Source of the DNA: Simmondsia chinensis
Taxonomy: Eukaryota > Streptophyta > Magnoliopsida > Caryophyllales > Simmondsiaceae
Reading direction: 5' to 3'
Assembly: GCA_018398585.1 (NCBI GenBank)
Contig: JAGTTD010000008.1
Span: 3,050,501 to 3,114,500, forward strand
DNA: 64,000 bases
Shown: piece by piece, positions 1 to 12,330 of the stretch
Numbering within the stretch: position 1 is the first letter of the stretch
Layout of the letters: each line of letters starts with the position of its first letter
Translations under genes and position numbers: made by a program
Notes under the pieces: generated by a model
Seen by the model: only the letters and a program-made list of their open reading frames with translations
The model's database searches: none
Told to the model about the DNA's origin: nothing

Positions 1-3000
1 AGGGTCTTATTTCCTTTGTCTATGCCCCCACAAAAGAAAAAGAAAAGGACCAGTTTTGGGACGCTCTTCAGGACCTTAAACACTTCATGGGTAAACCTTG
101 GTGTGTTATTGGAGACTTTAATGAACTTAAAAACCTAAATGATAAACGGGGAGGAACTTCTCTAACTGTTAAACGTACTATACGATTGAATAATATATGT
201 CAACACCTTGAACTTGAGGATATGCCGTGGGCTGGTCAAACCTTCACTTGGAGCAGGTCTATTAATGGGGCCTACATTCAGGAAAAGTTGGACCGAGCCC
301 TAAATAACCAAGAATGGGCCCACCTTTTCCCAAGGTCGTTTGTGTACAATGGCTTCGGGCCCACCTCAGACCACACGCCTCTTCTCTTTTGCACGGAGGC
401 AGATGAACTTAAAAAGGCGGCCCCATTTCGCTTCCAAGCGGGATGGACCAAGTCTAAAACCACTAAGGACATCATAAGAAAAAGCTGGAACCTGAAATTC
501 TAGGGATCGAGATTGTTCGAAATAGTCCAAAGACTAAAACATATCAAGGAAAATATTAAAGAAAATGAAGCCCTAATGAAAGGATGGACTAAGAGCAAAG
601 TCCATGAAAACGAAAGAAAAATCTGTGAGACCCAATCAAAATTAAACTGCGACCCGTGTAACCCTTGCCGAAACAAAAAGCTGCAAAGGCTTCTTGTGCA
701 ATGCGAAAAGAATTTACTCAATAACCACAAATTCTGGGCAAATTATTGGAGAAAAGAATGGATTACAAAAGGTGACCGTAACTCCAAATTCTTTTATGCA
801 ACTGTCCAAGCCAAGAGAAAAAGAAGAGCAATTGTAGAAATCGAAATCCAAAATTCTATGGGGATTACCATTACTGATAAACAGGCCATAGGAGAAACAT
901 TCATCCAAGAATTTAAGGAGAGATTCAGATCAAATGGACCTAGATCCAACTTCCCGTCCCTTAATACATTAAATAAAAGGGTAACGGACTCTGAAAATGA
1001 AAAACTTATTTTCGATTTCACTGATAATGAAATTAAAGAGGCAGTCTTTGATATGAACCCCCATAAAACCCCGGGCCGAGACGGGTTCTCGGCCCTTTTC
1101 TTCCAAACTTACTGGAATCTTGTGGGCAGAGACATCTGTCATGCTATCCGATCTGCTTTACGGGGAAAATCCTTGCTGAGACAGCTTAATCACACCTTCA
1201 TCACTCTGATTCCAAAAACTGACACACCTCTCTATGTAAACCATTTTAGACCAATTAGTCTATGTAACGTTTTATATAAAATCATTGCTAAAGTTCTTGT
1301 TATCCGCATGAAACCACTAATGCCCAACATAGTAACCCAGTGGCAAGCAGCCTTTGTCCCAGGGAGAAACATCCAAGACAATATTCTAGTTGCTCATGAA
1401 ATCCTAACTGCTTTCAAAAAAAAGCAAGAAAAATCAGGATGGATAGCTACTAAGCTAGACATGGAAAAGGCTTTTGACAAAATCGAATGGCCCTTCCTCA
1501 AAAGGACGCTGCAGCAACTAGGATTTCATGATCAATGGATTCAATGGATTATGATGTGCGTTACGACCACATCTTTTTCTGTCCTTGTGGATGATAAACC
1601 AATGAGGTTTTTCTCCCCTTCTAGAGGACTGAGACAAGGCGACCCCCTGTCCCCCTTTTTGTTTATTTTATGCCTTGATGTTCTAGCAACTAACCTGCAA
1701 GCTCTGACGGGTGCAAAGAAGTCAGGAATTGCGGTAAAAATTAGTAGGAATGCTCCACCGATCCCAGGCCTCTTTTTCGCGGACGAATGTTTGCTCTTCT
1801 GTGACGCCAAAGTGGAGACGGTTCAATCTCTAAATAGGATCCTGCATTTATTTGGTGAGGACTCAGGACTAGTAATCAACAGATCCAAGTCGGCGGCGGT
1901 GTTCTCCGCCAATCTAGATAGACAGCACAGACTGAGACTCTGTAACATACTGGAAATTCTAGGTAATGCATCCCTGGGTAGATATCTAGGATGTAATTTC
2001 ACAACAGGAAGATTTGCGAGCCAGGTGGGAAACGACCTAATTCCAAAAATGGAAGTTAAAATTGCAAGTTGGAAAGCAGGAAAACTCTCTAAAGCAGGTA
2101 GGGTTACGCTGATTCAGTCCTCAATTGAATCCATGCCCTGCCATGTAATGCAATGTTTTAAGCTCCCCAAAAAGGTTTGTAAACAGGGGGATTCAATTAG
2201 CTGACGTTTTTTCTGGAACAAAGAAAATAAAAACGGAATTCATATGGCTGCCTGGAGCAAGATCAGCAGACCAAAAGGGGCTGGTGGACTAGGGCTGCGT
2301 AAATTGGAGGCGATTAATCAAGCCTTTCTCTGCAAACTTGGGTGGCAAATTCTGATGAATGATAACAACTTATGGGTCCAGGTCATAAAGGATTGTTACC
2401 TTCGTAACTCTTCTTTTTTTGACTACACTTGCAAAGGAATGGACTCCCCAGCCTGGAAGGGAATAATGGCTGCCAGGAGCCTCATAAGAAAAGGAATCAA
2501 ATGAAAAGTGGGGAATGGTGCTAAGATCAGCTTCTGGAAGGACTGGTGGGTAGGGAAAGGGCCTCTAGCGGATAGCCTAAGGTCTGCCCCTAGTGACACC
2601 GATTCCTCTTCTACAGTAGCCGACTACATAACCGAAGGGGAATGGAACAAGAAAGCGCTTGAACGAATTGTCCCCCAAGTTATGGTCAACTCCATTATGG
2701 GCGTCCCTATTCCCCTTTTGCCCAGGGAAGACCAGTTCTGTTGGGATTCACAAGTACCGAAAAATTCAATGTCAAGTCTGCCACTTGGCTTGCTCACAAT
2801 CTTGAGTGGGATGACAGAAACAAGTGGGAGTTCAAGTGGATTTGGAACTTGGATATTCTCCCCAAGATAAAAATCTTTTTTATGGCAAGCACTTAATGGC
2901 TTCTTAACAACTGGGGATCAGATGCAAAAACGAATTCAAGATTGGACCCCTAATTGTACTTGGTGTGCTCAAAGTAGAGAGACAGTATCCCATATTCTTC

Positions 3001-3679
3001 TCAACTGCCCACGAGCCAAAGAGATTTGGCATGCAGCAAAGACCCAAAATTGGATCATCGCCCCCCCAACAAAAGAGGATTTAGGGGAGGAACTCCGCAA
3101 TCGTAAAGATAAGGAAGGAATTGGTAAGTTTATAATGGTTTGTTGGCATTTATGGAAGGATAGAAACGCTACCGTTTTTAGAAAAGAACAGCCCCAGTCT
3201 CCCAAGTGGTCATTCGGGCCAAGAGGATGCACTGGGAATGGATATGCAGAAACACTATTGAGGAGGATTCATCAAACAATCCTGGGAACATGAGCAAAAG
3301 AAGCAAGAACCTCTGGATTTCCTGGTTCCCCCCAAGATCAAACTGGGTGAAAGTAAATTTTGATGGCGCCAAAAGAGGTACTCAAGCAGCCTCTGGCTTT
3401 GTAATTCGTAACTCTAACGGTGAGGTCATCAAATCAGGGAGCAGAAGACTAGGAAATGCGTCTGTCATTGTTGCTGAAGCAATTGCAGCTAGGGACGGGC
3501 TCTATACAGCGACCTCCCTAGGATACTCGAAGATCATCCTGGAAGGGGACAATAAAGTTGTCATAAACTCCTTCAATGGGTCGTTTGACTGTCCCAGCGA
3601 ACTCCACTTCATTAAGGATGAGATCGTAACTCTTGGTAAAAGGTTGTCCCAAATTCACTTCTCTTATGTTTACCGGTAA
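1..3679 (+). pseudogene. LINE ORF2 pseudogene: endonuclease, reverse transcriptase, zf-RVT, RNase H
   Basis: ORF2 encoded the protein that nicks target DNA and reverse-transcribes the element RNA. One frame runs through most of it but is cut by stops at 501-503 (TAG), 2202-2204 (TGA), 2502-2504 (TGA) and 2868-2870 (TAA). A shift near 3210-3290 moves the RNase H part (3206-3679) to another frame. The endonuclease keeps a CVIGDFNE block near 110. The RT (513-2204) shows KTPGRDGFSA, PISLCNVLYKIIAK, LDMEKAFDKIEW and RQGDPLSP. Its catalytic motif reads FADE instead of the usual FADD near 1775-1790, so one conserved aspartate is changed. zf-RVT shows CTWC followed by HILLNCPRA near 2960-3020. RNase H begins WVKVNFDGAKRG near 3345. 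The few stops suggest fairly recent decay. Confidence 0.92.
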
Positions 3680-3867
3680 GCCAATCAATCCACTGATTTC
3701 ATGGCGAGCAAGGGCTTAGGAAGCATCAGTTTCAATTGCGATGTGTGTGATCCTTCCACTGCCCTTCTGCGCATTTCTAATGTGGAAGCTTCCGGTCACC
3801 CTGTTTTACGTGGGGGCGGCTCCATTTGATTTGTCTTTACCATTGTTAAAAAAAAAAAAAAAAAAAA
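1..3867 (+). mobile_element. L1-type LINE, 5' end outside window, inserted in a Copia LTR
   Basis: A plus-strand non-LTR retrotransposon enters the window inside its endonuclease domain and ends in a poly(A) run at about 3848-3867. Order: endonuclease, reverse transcriptase, zinc-binding RT-associated domain (zf-RVT), RNase H, short 3' UTR, poly(A). Directly after the poly(A) comes the terminal piece of a Copia LTR that also occurs intact at about 9050-9112, so the LINE jumped into that LTR. The other target-site copy lies left of the window. Domain order, the A tail and the RNase H at the C-terminus fit plant L1-clade elements. Confidence 0.93.
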
Positions 3868-3929
3868 TTTACCAATTGGGATATAACTTTCCTACTAATT
3901 TGGATTTAGCTTGTATCATTTTTCTAACA
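3868..3929 (-). repeat. start of the Copia 3' LTR, cut by the LINE
   Basis: These bases match 9051-9112 except for one difference. On the sense (minus) strand they are the first part of U3, beginning TGTTAG after the purine tract. The LINE poly(A) abuts the cut edge at 3867/3868. Confidence 0.85.
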
Positions 3930-4528
3930 ATCCCCCACAAAGGATACAAGCAAAAGAGAAAGAAAGGAATAGACTGGGCAAAGGGAGTTCGGTTTTTCAG
4001 TGCTGATGTCTTGCGACTTGAATCGTCATCTAGTGTAACCCAAGTTTAGGACCAACATCTTGCAAGGTAACTTTCGTCTTAAACCTCACAAGGGGTTGTA
4101 TAGTCTTCCACTTGGACACATGCCAACTCCATATCTCGGCAGCTCCTGTGGTTTGGCCCGTTTAAACAGTCATGCGCTCGTCCTGGATATTCATAGGCGC
4201 TCTAGAAGGCAAGTCTCAAATCCTTCATAGGGAGCGGCTAGACTCCCACACCTATATAGGTGGATCCCATCAAGTGTGTGTTACCGCACACCACCAAACA
4301 TATGGATATAGGTCCACTAAGAGCTTAAGCTCAACCTTACCCCTTGGTAACATACAGACAGTGTCCGTCATGTGCAAGTCGTGCTTACACTGCCAAACAT
4401 ATGACAATGGACCCGTCTCTGCACTGTCACACCATAGGGAGGGACAACGTAAAACACAGTGCATATCTTGAATGAAACTATTACTTTTCACATTGAACCT
4501 GATAAGCCCAGGTTGGATACATCATAGT

Positions 4529-4822
4529 TTATTCGTGTACATACTTTAGTCCCATCCCTCTCGATGTTTCTACAATCATTTTACGACAAAGGCCTTTTGT
4601 CAACGGATCCGCAAGATTCTTTTCAGACTTTACATAATCTAGTGATATCACTCCACTTTCTAGTAGATCTTTCACGATCTTATGCCTGAGACGACTGTGT
4701 CCCCTCTTGCCATTATAAACCTTGTTCTTTGCCACAGCAGTTGCAGCTTGACTGTCACCTTGAAGTGACACTGATGGAGCTGGAAGCCCCCACAATGGCA
4801 CTCTAACACTGTATTGCAGCAA
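4529..4822 (-). pseudogene. Copia RNase H C-terminal remnant
   Basis: A 97-codon open frame on the minus strand reads as the end of a Copia RNase H: DSQAATAVAKNKVYNGKRGH, then LRHKIVKDLLESG, VKSEKNLADPLTKGL and RKMIVETSRGMGL. The catalytic DSQAA block and the NLADPLTK signature are diagnostic. Upstream sequence (above about 4830) loses all similarity, so reverse transcriptase, integrase, protease and gag are missing. The piece lies about 600 bp from the 3' LTR, the normal spacing for the pol end. It is a remnant that cannot work alone. Confidence 0.88.
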
Positions 4823-4859
4823 AGCAGTACTTCAGAGTTGACTACTGTCAACATTAATC

Positions 4860-7800
4860 ACAAGTTGCTCTTACCCCCACATTGAGGTACCTACAATGAG
4901 CTGTTAAACAACTAGCTCCATCGCCTGCCAACTTCAATAAGAGTCAGTATAACACATTAGTGGGGCACACATACGTATATCATATACAGTTGGCACGAAA
5001 ATCATATACCGCAAATTGTCACTTTCACATCTTATCACAATTGTGAAACATTATCACTAGTTTAGGTCACAAAGGACTATATACCCATTCTCATCGTACT
5101 TAGCGTACATGCGATATTACTATTAAGGGTAGTTCATGTCTTACCAATGTTGTACCAAATTTTGGTGATATCAAGAGACGGAGGTTCATAAGACAATATT
5201 TCACAAGATGCCTTTTACAACTCAACTTAAGGCAACCCAAGCCTCTTCAAGGCTCTCAAGCCCAAGTGCTTAGCATCATTAAGCTATTTACATCGACTTT
5301 GGACAATCGAAAAAAAATATTTCCACCATAACGAATTTCCATGAGATGGCTCTAACTAGCAAACAACGGTAGAAACACAATAGTCAGAAAAGATTATCAT
5401 CTGACAACATACCTCATAGGTTCTCGGGTGCTCTTACAGCCCCCCACAATGGAATGTCTCACACTGCATTCTTAAGCCGTTATATTTTTCTACCTGCCAA
5501 CTCAGTGTTAAAAGGACAACTAAAACATGCAGGTTTCAGCGGGTGTCAAAAACATAGATCACTAATGAGCCTAAATTCATTGTAATTAGTAGAATGTCTC
5601 TCAACGATATCAAACACCCAACACAACAAGAAGTCTATTACAACGTAAACCCCAGTCATGATGCTTCACTAGTATTTCGACAATTTAACTACAGCACTGT
5701 CGATATTTGTCATTTGAATTAATGTATGTAGACAAGGTCCTCCACTGATATATGATATAAAGGGATGAGTGTTGTATTGTGCACTAAATCATAATGCTAT
5801 CAATTACCTTAGTATATTTAGCTTGTGATGTGATGCCACATTTTTCTTCTCATCAAATGAAAACTAGGATCATATAGAATGTCATTCAAATGACCAACAT
5901 GGGCACACAATATATAACAATAACCCAAATTAGATATTTAGCCACAAGCTAAATATCAAGCCTATGATCAATCAAGGTTCACATGTGGCCAACACTTTAC
6001 TCTTTTTCCAAAAACTAGAAAAGAGGGCTTGAAACAGTTATCCTAAGGGCATAGAAGTTTCCCAAGACAACACCAAGTGCACATATGACTCAAAGATATC
6101 ATGTTTTCTTAATTGTTGGCCAAAATTCAGCAACACGGCTTAAAATGATAGTAAAAAACCCAAAAACAGCAGCTTTTACTACGTTACAGCAAGAGCAAAC
6201 TCATTGCTGCATAAAATTCAGCAGCTAACGGCTCATAATGACTTATAGTAGCACATTCAACTTGACAGACACATGTCTCGATACTTAAAACAACATGCTT
6301 TTCATCATCTCAAGCAATATGTACCAACATATGTGCTTACTTCAAACATAGCCATAGGAAATACATAAGACACACCAATATGAAGACTAATACACATATC
6401 ACACATAGATTTTCAAGAACTTTCAAGTCATATTAGCCCTTTAAAAGAATCGACTCTTTCACTTAGGTCACTCCGAATACGCAAGAGAATCAACTCTCAC
6501 ACACAACTCCACTGAGTTCTCATGTTGCTCTTGTATCATACACTCGGTTGACAATTGATTAAACACATCAGGTTACTATCTTTCATATATCCCTACTAAG
6601 GCGGAATAGGAATACCTCAACCTAACTAGATGAAATCCAACATAATTCACATTATAACTTGAGAGGTTAATGCATTCCACATAAGACTCCTTCCTTTTTT
6701 CGTTAGATAAATATTGCTGTCCTACAAGAAAATGCCCCCACATTTCACGAGCTCATAGCATAAGTTATATGAATGCGAGTTTACCACAACAACAGAAGTG
6801 ATTTAATATATATATATATATATATACACATATATATAGCATGAGATAACATAACTAAATTAAGTACAACATTCTTCATGCTACATATGCATGAACGAAA
6901 TCACGTATAAGAGTGTGAAAATTTCATTTGAAGATTTCAGTTGAGACAATATTATCATAACCTTAATATAAATGCTAGCAAACATATGAAAGCAATATAA
7001 ATGCTAGACTTTAGGTTATTAAAAGGTATGTCTACTTAATTTAGACAATATCTTTATATTCAAATTTCAAAAACATGTGCCCAAGCCAATTTTAACTCAA
7101 TCATGTTATACCTTTATATAGTCAATAATACCAACCGATACTTCTGTTGTACTTCCAGTAATCCTATACCTTAATCCAAATTCTTAAAATTGGGGAGTAA
7201 ATAAAATGAACCAAAAATCAGATCACACTTGTTTCTAACCAACAAACATGAATTTATCTCTTTAAAAAGTATGTCCTGACTTTATTATATAGTCATCAGA
7301 TGAGACAATGACCGACATTAATAAAATTGAGAAAAATAACGTTGAACTTGTATACAAAGCAATTCATACAGTCAAACCATTTTGGATTTCCTACATTTAA
7401 CCCATTTTAATGCATACTAACTGACATTAGAATGTCATTTTCCAACCTATTGAAGATCATTTCCTGATCTATCCATAAATGCCCATGTAAATGACTTCAG
7501 ATTGCAAAGAACAGGAGTCCAGCATCATTTCTATTAATTGCGGTTTACTCCATCATCATCCTTGATCAATTGGTTTCTTTGTACTCAACAACCCCAAAAA
7601 TCCCAGCTTTATTTTCTCTTGAATGATTATGCTACGCAGTGCCACCATCCATGGGAGTTGTCTTCGTGGCTTCTCACCAATTTCTTGTAATGAAGTTTCT
7701 AGGTGATGTCTTCTCTAAATAAACTAAGATTTGGGGCTCTATTTTATCAAACATTCATATTTACCTAGATGATATTTTAAATTAAATAAATATAGGACTA

Positions 7801-7990
7801 GTAAATCCTTGTTTCTTACTTTAATTTCCAGTGGGTCCTTATTTATTTATTTATTTTGAACTCTGGGCTTTAGTAGATCTTATACCTTTCTCCTCAAAAC
7901 AAATTCAATTCTATTATATCTTAATCATATATTGTCGTGCTTGTTTCACCATACAATATCAATTCTCTAATTAAATCGTCTTTTAGAATG
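4860..7990. other. AT-rich interior of the Copia element, no coding seen
   Basis: No open frame with recognisable protein similarity occurs in either direction. Short C-rich motifs of the form CCCCCACA recur (around 4875, 5443 and 6735) and resemble duplicated purine-tract-like sequence. A (TA)n run lies at about 6806-6826. Confidence 0.5.
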
Positions 7991-7999
7991 TAGGAAATA

Positions 8000-9112
8000 T
8001 TATCGCGTACAACTGAAATACTACAATAGTACTGCGAAAAATGCTGGAAAATACAACTAAAATACAACGCGATGTACTGCGATAATACGACTAAAAATAT
8101 AGCAAATTTACAGCCCAGAATTATTGTGGAAAAACAATAAAATTAATCTGCAAGTTACTGTAACTTAAGTAGTGCGATATATACCGAATTTCAATCAAAA
8201 ACCCAGTAGTATTATGCCGCAAAAACTCAGCAGGAAGAAGCAGTAAAAAACAGTAAATTTTAGTGAAATGCAGCAGCGAATTTTAGTAAAGAATGCAACA
8301 AAATGCAGTAATATTTAGTAAAAAATACAATGAAAGAAATTAACAAAAAATAGCGAAATTACCAGAACCCAGCAATCAAATAATTAATATTAGAAAGTGG
8401 AGAAATCAATTAGAATGTCGGAAGAGAAAGTAATTAGAAAGATCTTACAAAATGATGACATCGTGCCGTGGTAAATGCCATTGTCCTAAAAGACGATTTC
8501 GCCGCTGCTTCGGTGCATACAGTATAACCGGCGGCCGTCCTCCAGGATTAACACGATCCGACTCTTAACGTGCACTCGTTAATCGCCGGTTAGGAACACC
8601 TCAAACTTTGCCCAAGTCGTGAAGAAGAAAACGAGAGAGAGAGAGAGAATTAGGAGGTATAAAGCCGGGTTTTTTTTTTTTCCATCATCAACCTTGGATA
8701 GAACCCCCTTATTTATACTATCTTAAAATTGGACTAGTATAAATGTTGCAATTAACAAGAGGCCCAAACGGCTTGTAACGTCTGTGGGCATTTTAAGTGC
8801 AAGCCCAAACGGCTAGTAACGTTCGTTGGGCATTAAGATCGGGCCCAACGGCTAGTTGTCATAAATTTCCGTAAAACGAATATACCCGTTAGAAAAAGAT
8901 CGCCCACACCCTCGCCCGAGCATGGCACGGTGGGCGGCGCGTGTGGTTCCCACCATTCCTTCACCCAAGACTTAAATCAAATAGGTTAAAAACACTCACC
9001 CTTATAAATCCAACTACCCCCCCTCTAAATTATCAATGTGGGATTGGGTATTTACCAATTGGGATACAACTTTCCTACTAATTTGGATTTAGCTTGTATC
9101 ATTTTTCTAACA
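8000..9112 (-). repeat. 5' LTR of the non-autonomous Copia element (inner edge approximate)
   Basis: The outer edge is fixed by TGTTAG on the minus strand at 9112. A TATA-like box (sense TATAAATAAGGGGG, complement of about 8704-8717) sits roughly 400 bp inside, followed by a CT-rich stretch at 8635-8650 (sense strand), as expected for U3-R. The inner edge near 7990-8000 (RC ends TTTCCTACA) is a guess because no clear primer-binding site follows. Confidence 0.55.
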
Positions 9113-9799
9113 ATTATGATAATTTTTTTTAGAAATACTGATCTATCACTTAATTTTAGTAATATATAGGATGTTTCTATCATAATTCGGTTTTTTTGGT
9201 AGTTTGACGGATTTTCAAAAAATACACTAACATAACGCATATATATATATTATTGTAATTTTTATGCTACATCATCCCTTTCTAGTGAAAATTGGCCTTA
9301 ATATAACAAAAATTTACTAGGTTCTGAATTAGATTAGCTAAGTTATAAAATTTTCAATCCCTTGATATCCCGTTATAGTTATTAAAATATTAGAATGAGA
9401 TGATATATACGTAACGTCAATATTTTTTACAAAAATTAAGAAAATTAAAATAGAGGTTCACTGAATTTTTATGTATATGTTGCTAAAATCACATGTTAAA
9501 TCAACATTATTTTACAAAAGAATTCTAACAAAGATAATCATATATTGTATATTTTAATATTTTTCAGTAGAAATATAACAAATTTTAAATAATACTTGAT
9601 TGCTATAATTTTTAAACTTTAAGATATTTAGGTTATAAAATTTCTGAAACTCAAAATATCTTATTATATAAATTAAAACGTTATGTACATAGGTGATAAA
9701 TGATAAAAATTCAAGGTACTTCAATGATATTTTCCTTTAAAAATCATCCTATTTTTTTGGGAACAAAATTTAAAAATTTCGAAACCCTTTTTCTTTCTT
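9113..9799. other. AT-rich spacer
   Basis: Nothing recognisable. It begins with ATTAT, which should be one target-site copy of the Copia element; the partner is outside the window. Confidence 0.4.
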
Positions 9800-10055
9800 G
9801 GCAACAACAACAGACCCAATGCCTCAAGAGCTCCTGCATAAGTGGGGTCTGGGAGGGGTAGAAGTACGCAGCCTTACCTTTTCAAGGTGTAACCCAGCCG
9901 AGAGGCTGTTTCCGAGGATCTCCAACATTATAGGGTTGGCAACACGAGGATTTTCTAGGAGGTCATCCATCATAGTATTACTCTCGCCCAAGCATGCTTA
10001 ACTTCGAAGTTCTAATAAGATCCAATTGTATTGGTGCCTGGTAAATGAACCCTCA
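9800..10055 (-). mobile_element. 5S-rRNA-derived SINE, full length (copy A)
   Basis: On the minus strand the element starts GGGTTCATTTACCAGG and continues into a decayed 5S rRNA sequence with the internal promoter block around AGCATGCTTGGGCGAGAG. It then joins a 3' domain (GGCTGCGTACTTCTACCCC, then AGACCCCACTTATGCAGGAG) and ends in a short TTG repeat. A perfect 12-bp direct repeat TTTTTCTTTCTT flanks it at 9788-9799 and 10056-10067. Its 5' end matches the copy at 59505. It carries no protein and would depend on a LINE for movement. Confidence 0.88.
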
Positions 10056-10067
10056 TTTTTCTTTCTT

Positions 10068-10737
10068 ACCACTGATACAATAAATTATACAAATATTGAC
10101 CATTAAATTTATGGACAATATTAAAAGTGTTGCTTTAGAAATTAATTTAAAAATAAAATAAATAAACTTACAAATAATTTGTCTTTGGATGCCCCTGCAA
10201 TTAGGGTCCCCAAACTATTACTTGGAATACCCATTAAAATATCAAAATACTTACATTTTAAAAATTAAATTTAAAATATGTTAATAATTAATTTTTGAAA
10301 TAATAAAAGTATTATATATTTTAAATCTAAAATCGAGTAAATTATATATTAGTATCATAAAACTTGCTATATTAATATTTTAAGCACAAACTTTGAAAAA
10401 TAATTTTTAGTCCAAAAATTAGATATATTTAATAAAATAGTCCAAATGATATTGTGAAAGGGGGTAAAATTAATCGTTATCCATTGGTCAATCCACCATA
10501 CAGTCACTGTTTCTCTCATCCTACATGTGAATCGCAATTTTGTGACAATCCTAAGAAAGATGAGCTTAATGAGATGCCTATTTTACACTCTTTCTGATAC
10601 AAATATTATCGAGGGTCACGCCAGAACAAGTCTCGAGCCTTCTCGCCTGCCACATCACCCGCCACATCAGCCCTCGTGCCACCTCATCATAGGTTTATTA
10701 GTATAAATAAGAGGGGTTGGTTAGTGAATTAGGTATG
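10068..10737. other. AT-rich spacer
   Basis: No gene or repeat family recognised. A GC-richer patch at 10610-10690 has repeated CGCC/CACATCA words but no open frame. Confidence 0.4.
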
Positions 10738-10759
10738 TTTAGTGTTATTGATAAATGTG

Positions 10760-10981
10760 GGCAAGAGTACCAACACGCAAGCATCAGATCCCATTAGAAC
10801 TTCGAAGTTAAGCGTGCTTGGGTGAGAGTAGTACCAAGACGGGTGACCTCCTGGGAAGTCTTCGTGTTGCATCCCTCATATTGGGGGTTCTAGAAAACAG
10901 TACCCTGAAAAGGAAGGCTGCGTACATCCACCCCCCAAGACCCTGTTTAAGCAGGAGCCTTTGGGGCATGGAGAATGTTGC
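10760..10981 (+). mobile_element. 5S-rRNA-derived SINE (copy B)
   Basis: The 5S part (about 10769-10875) is well preserved: AGATCCCATTAGAACTTCG, AAGTTAAGCGTGCTTGGG, GAGAGTAGTACCAAGACGGG, TGACCTCCTGGGAAGTC. This covers the A box, intermediate element and C box of the RNA polymerase III internal promoter. A short 3' domain follows (GGCTGCGTACATCCACCCC, AGACCCTGTTTAAGCAGGAG). Flanking 22-bp direct repeats with two differences (10738-10759 and 10982-11003) show retrotransposition. The 5' end begins in the form GAGTACCAACACGCAAGCA, the shortened variant shared with 29466, 36781 and 39388. Confidence 0.93.
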
Positions 10982-11105
10982 TTTAGTATTATTGATCAAT
11001 GTGATCTCTTTACTCTCTCTCCATAAATCTTCTCTATATCTCCCCATTTTCATCTATATCTCTCCCCTTTTGCTATTATTATCTTGTAAACATTTCTGTA
11101 GAGTT

Positions 11106-11125
11106 ATATATATATATATATATAT
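11106..11125. repeat. (TA)n microsatellite
   Basis: A short run of TA directly before the LTR at 11126; the LTR probably inserted into it. Confidence 0.8.
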
Positions 11126-12180
11126 TGTTAGGTGCTATTACATGAACTTACACAAAATAACTCAGATATTACGATATTAAACAAGACACTCAACAATAGA
11201 CAATACTAACTTCAAGATCTCAGATCTTGCGATAATAAAACCAATTTAAACTAGGCCTAGACCGATTACAACACAAAATACTTCACAAACCTTAAATACG
11301 ACACAAGATTCAAGGAGAAAAACGAATCTAGTAGAGTTTAGAAGTATACCTCCCCTTGTGAACTAAAGATTTTACCAAGAAATTACGAGCAAGATGCTTA
11401 CACCACCAGTAAGGCTCAGAATACACCACGAACAACCGCGATCGGACCTCAACCGAACACGAATCGAGCAACCAGCCACGAACCGGACTCCAATAGCACG
11501 AACGAAGCTCTACAAACACGAAATCACTTCGATCCAAGGCTCACAAGGCTGGAACCTTAGTCTATTTTGGCACAGAGGTTCGTTTTAGGGTTAGGGTTTA
11601 ATAAGAGAGCCTTAGTGGGATAAAATCGCCAGCGAGAGAAGGGGAGAGGAGGAGAAAACTGTTTCAATACCACTCCGACCCTTATTCTCGGCATTAAATA
11701 GCCCTCCAAACTACAACCTAAAGAAACCCTAAAGCTCATCACAGCCATTGATTAAATATCAAATCCAACGGACGAAACTTACACACGGTACGCATATCAA
11801 GAGCCCCAGATCTGGTGACGCGTGTTGAGGCTCGAACGGCTGAGATGGAGCAATGGAAGCTTCTCGAAGAAGCCTCACAAGAAACCCTAACGAGTCTTTG
11901 GATTTGGGAGAGAGAGATAGGGGTGAATTAACCCAACAGTACATAACAGCCCCTTTTAATAGCTGTCACGGGCAGGCAGTACACACGGGCAACGCGGGCA
12001 GCCCTTCTGGAGGCAGGTGGTACAGCCAACGGGCAGGAAAGGTACAACGGGGCAGCTGCGCAGCTCAAACAAAAGAGTAATTAATACCACAAGTGAGGGG
12101 CAATTTTGTCATTGCCTCAAATAATCTGAATTCAAAAAATTACCTCAAGCAAAACGCAACGTTTTGCACTCCCCTAAACA
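11126..12180 (-). repeat. solo LTR, minus strand
   Basis: The segment begins TGTTAGG and ends CCTAAACA, imperfect inverted ends of the TG-CA type. It is flanked by near-matching 5-bp repeats (TATAT before, TAAAT after). No internal region or coding lies beside it. Its makeup (GC-richer centre, CACGGGC motifs at 11970-12000, AT-rich U3 end) resembles the LTR at 51270-52256, which also carries CACGGGC motifs, so it may be a relative of that Copia family, though I did not find long identity. Confidence 0.55.
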
Positions 12181-12288
12181 TAAATTGACACGTTTCATAT
12201 CTACATAATTTTTCAAGCCCTTTTATTTTTTCTTAACTCGATTTAGGAATTATTATTAAGACTAACCTACGTCATATATTTACCAACC

Positions 12289-12330
<42 letters not shown>

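Larger units (their letters stand above)
3868..9112 (-). mobile_element. Copia-type LTR retrotransposon, mostly non-coding (non-autonomous)
   Basis: A minus-strand element. Its LTR start (sense TGTTAGAAAAATGATACAAG) appears at 9112 and again at 3929. At 3929 it is preceded on the sense strand by a purine tract (RC of 3930-3943, CCTTTGTGGGGGAT), which marks the 3' LTR. Only about 60 bp of the 3' LTR lie in the window before the inserted LINE; the rest is left of position 1. The two LTR ends differ at about one position in those 60 bp, suggesting recent movement. The only recognisable coding is the C-terminal end of RNase H at 4529-4822. I could not locate a primer-binding site, so the inner edge of the 5' LTR is uncertain. 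Confidence 0.75.

Noticed and set aside
10760..10981. Cassandra-type TRIM (5S inside an LTR)
   Set aside because: No paired LTRs, no TG-CA ends, no PBS or purine tract; long variable target copies and a TTG tail fit a SINE.
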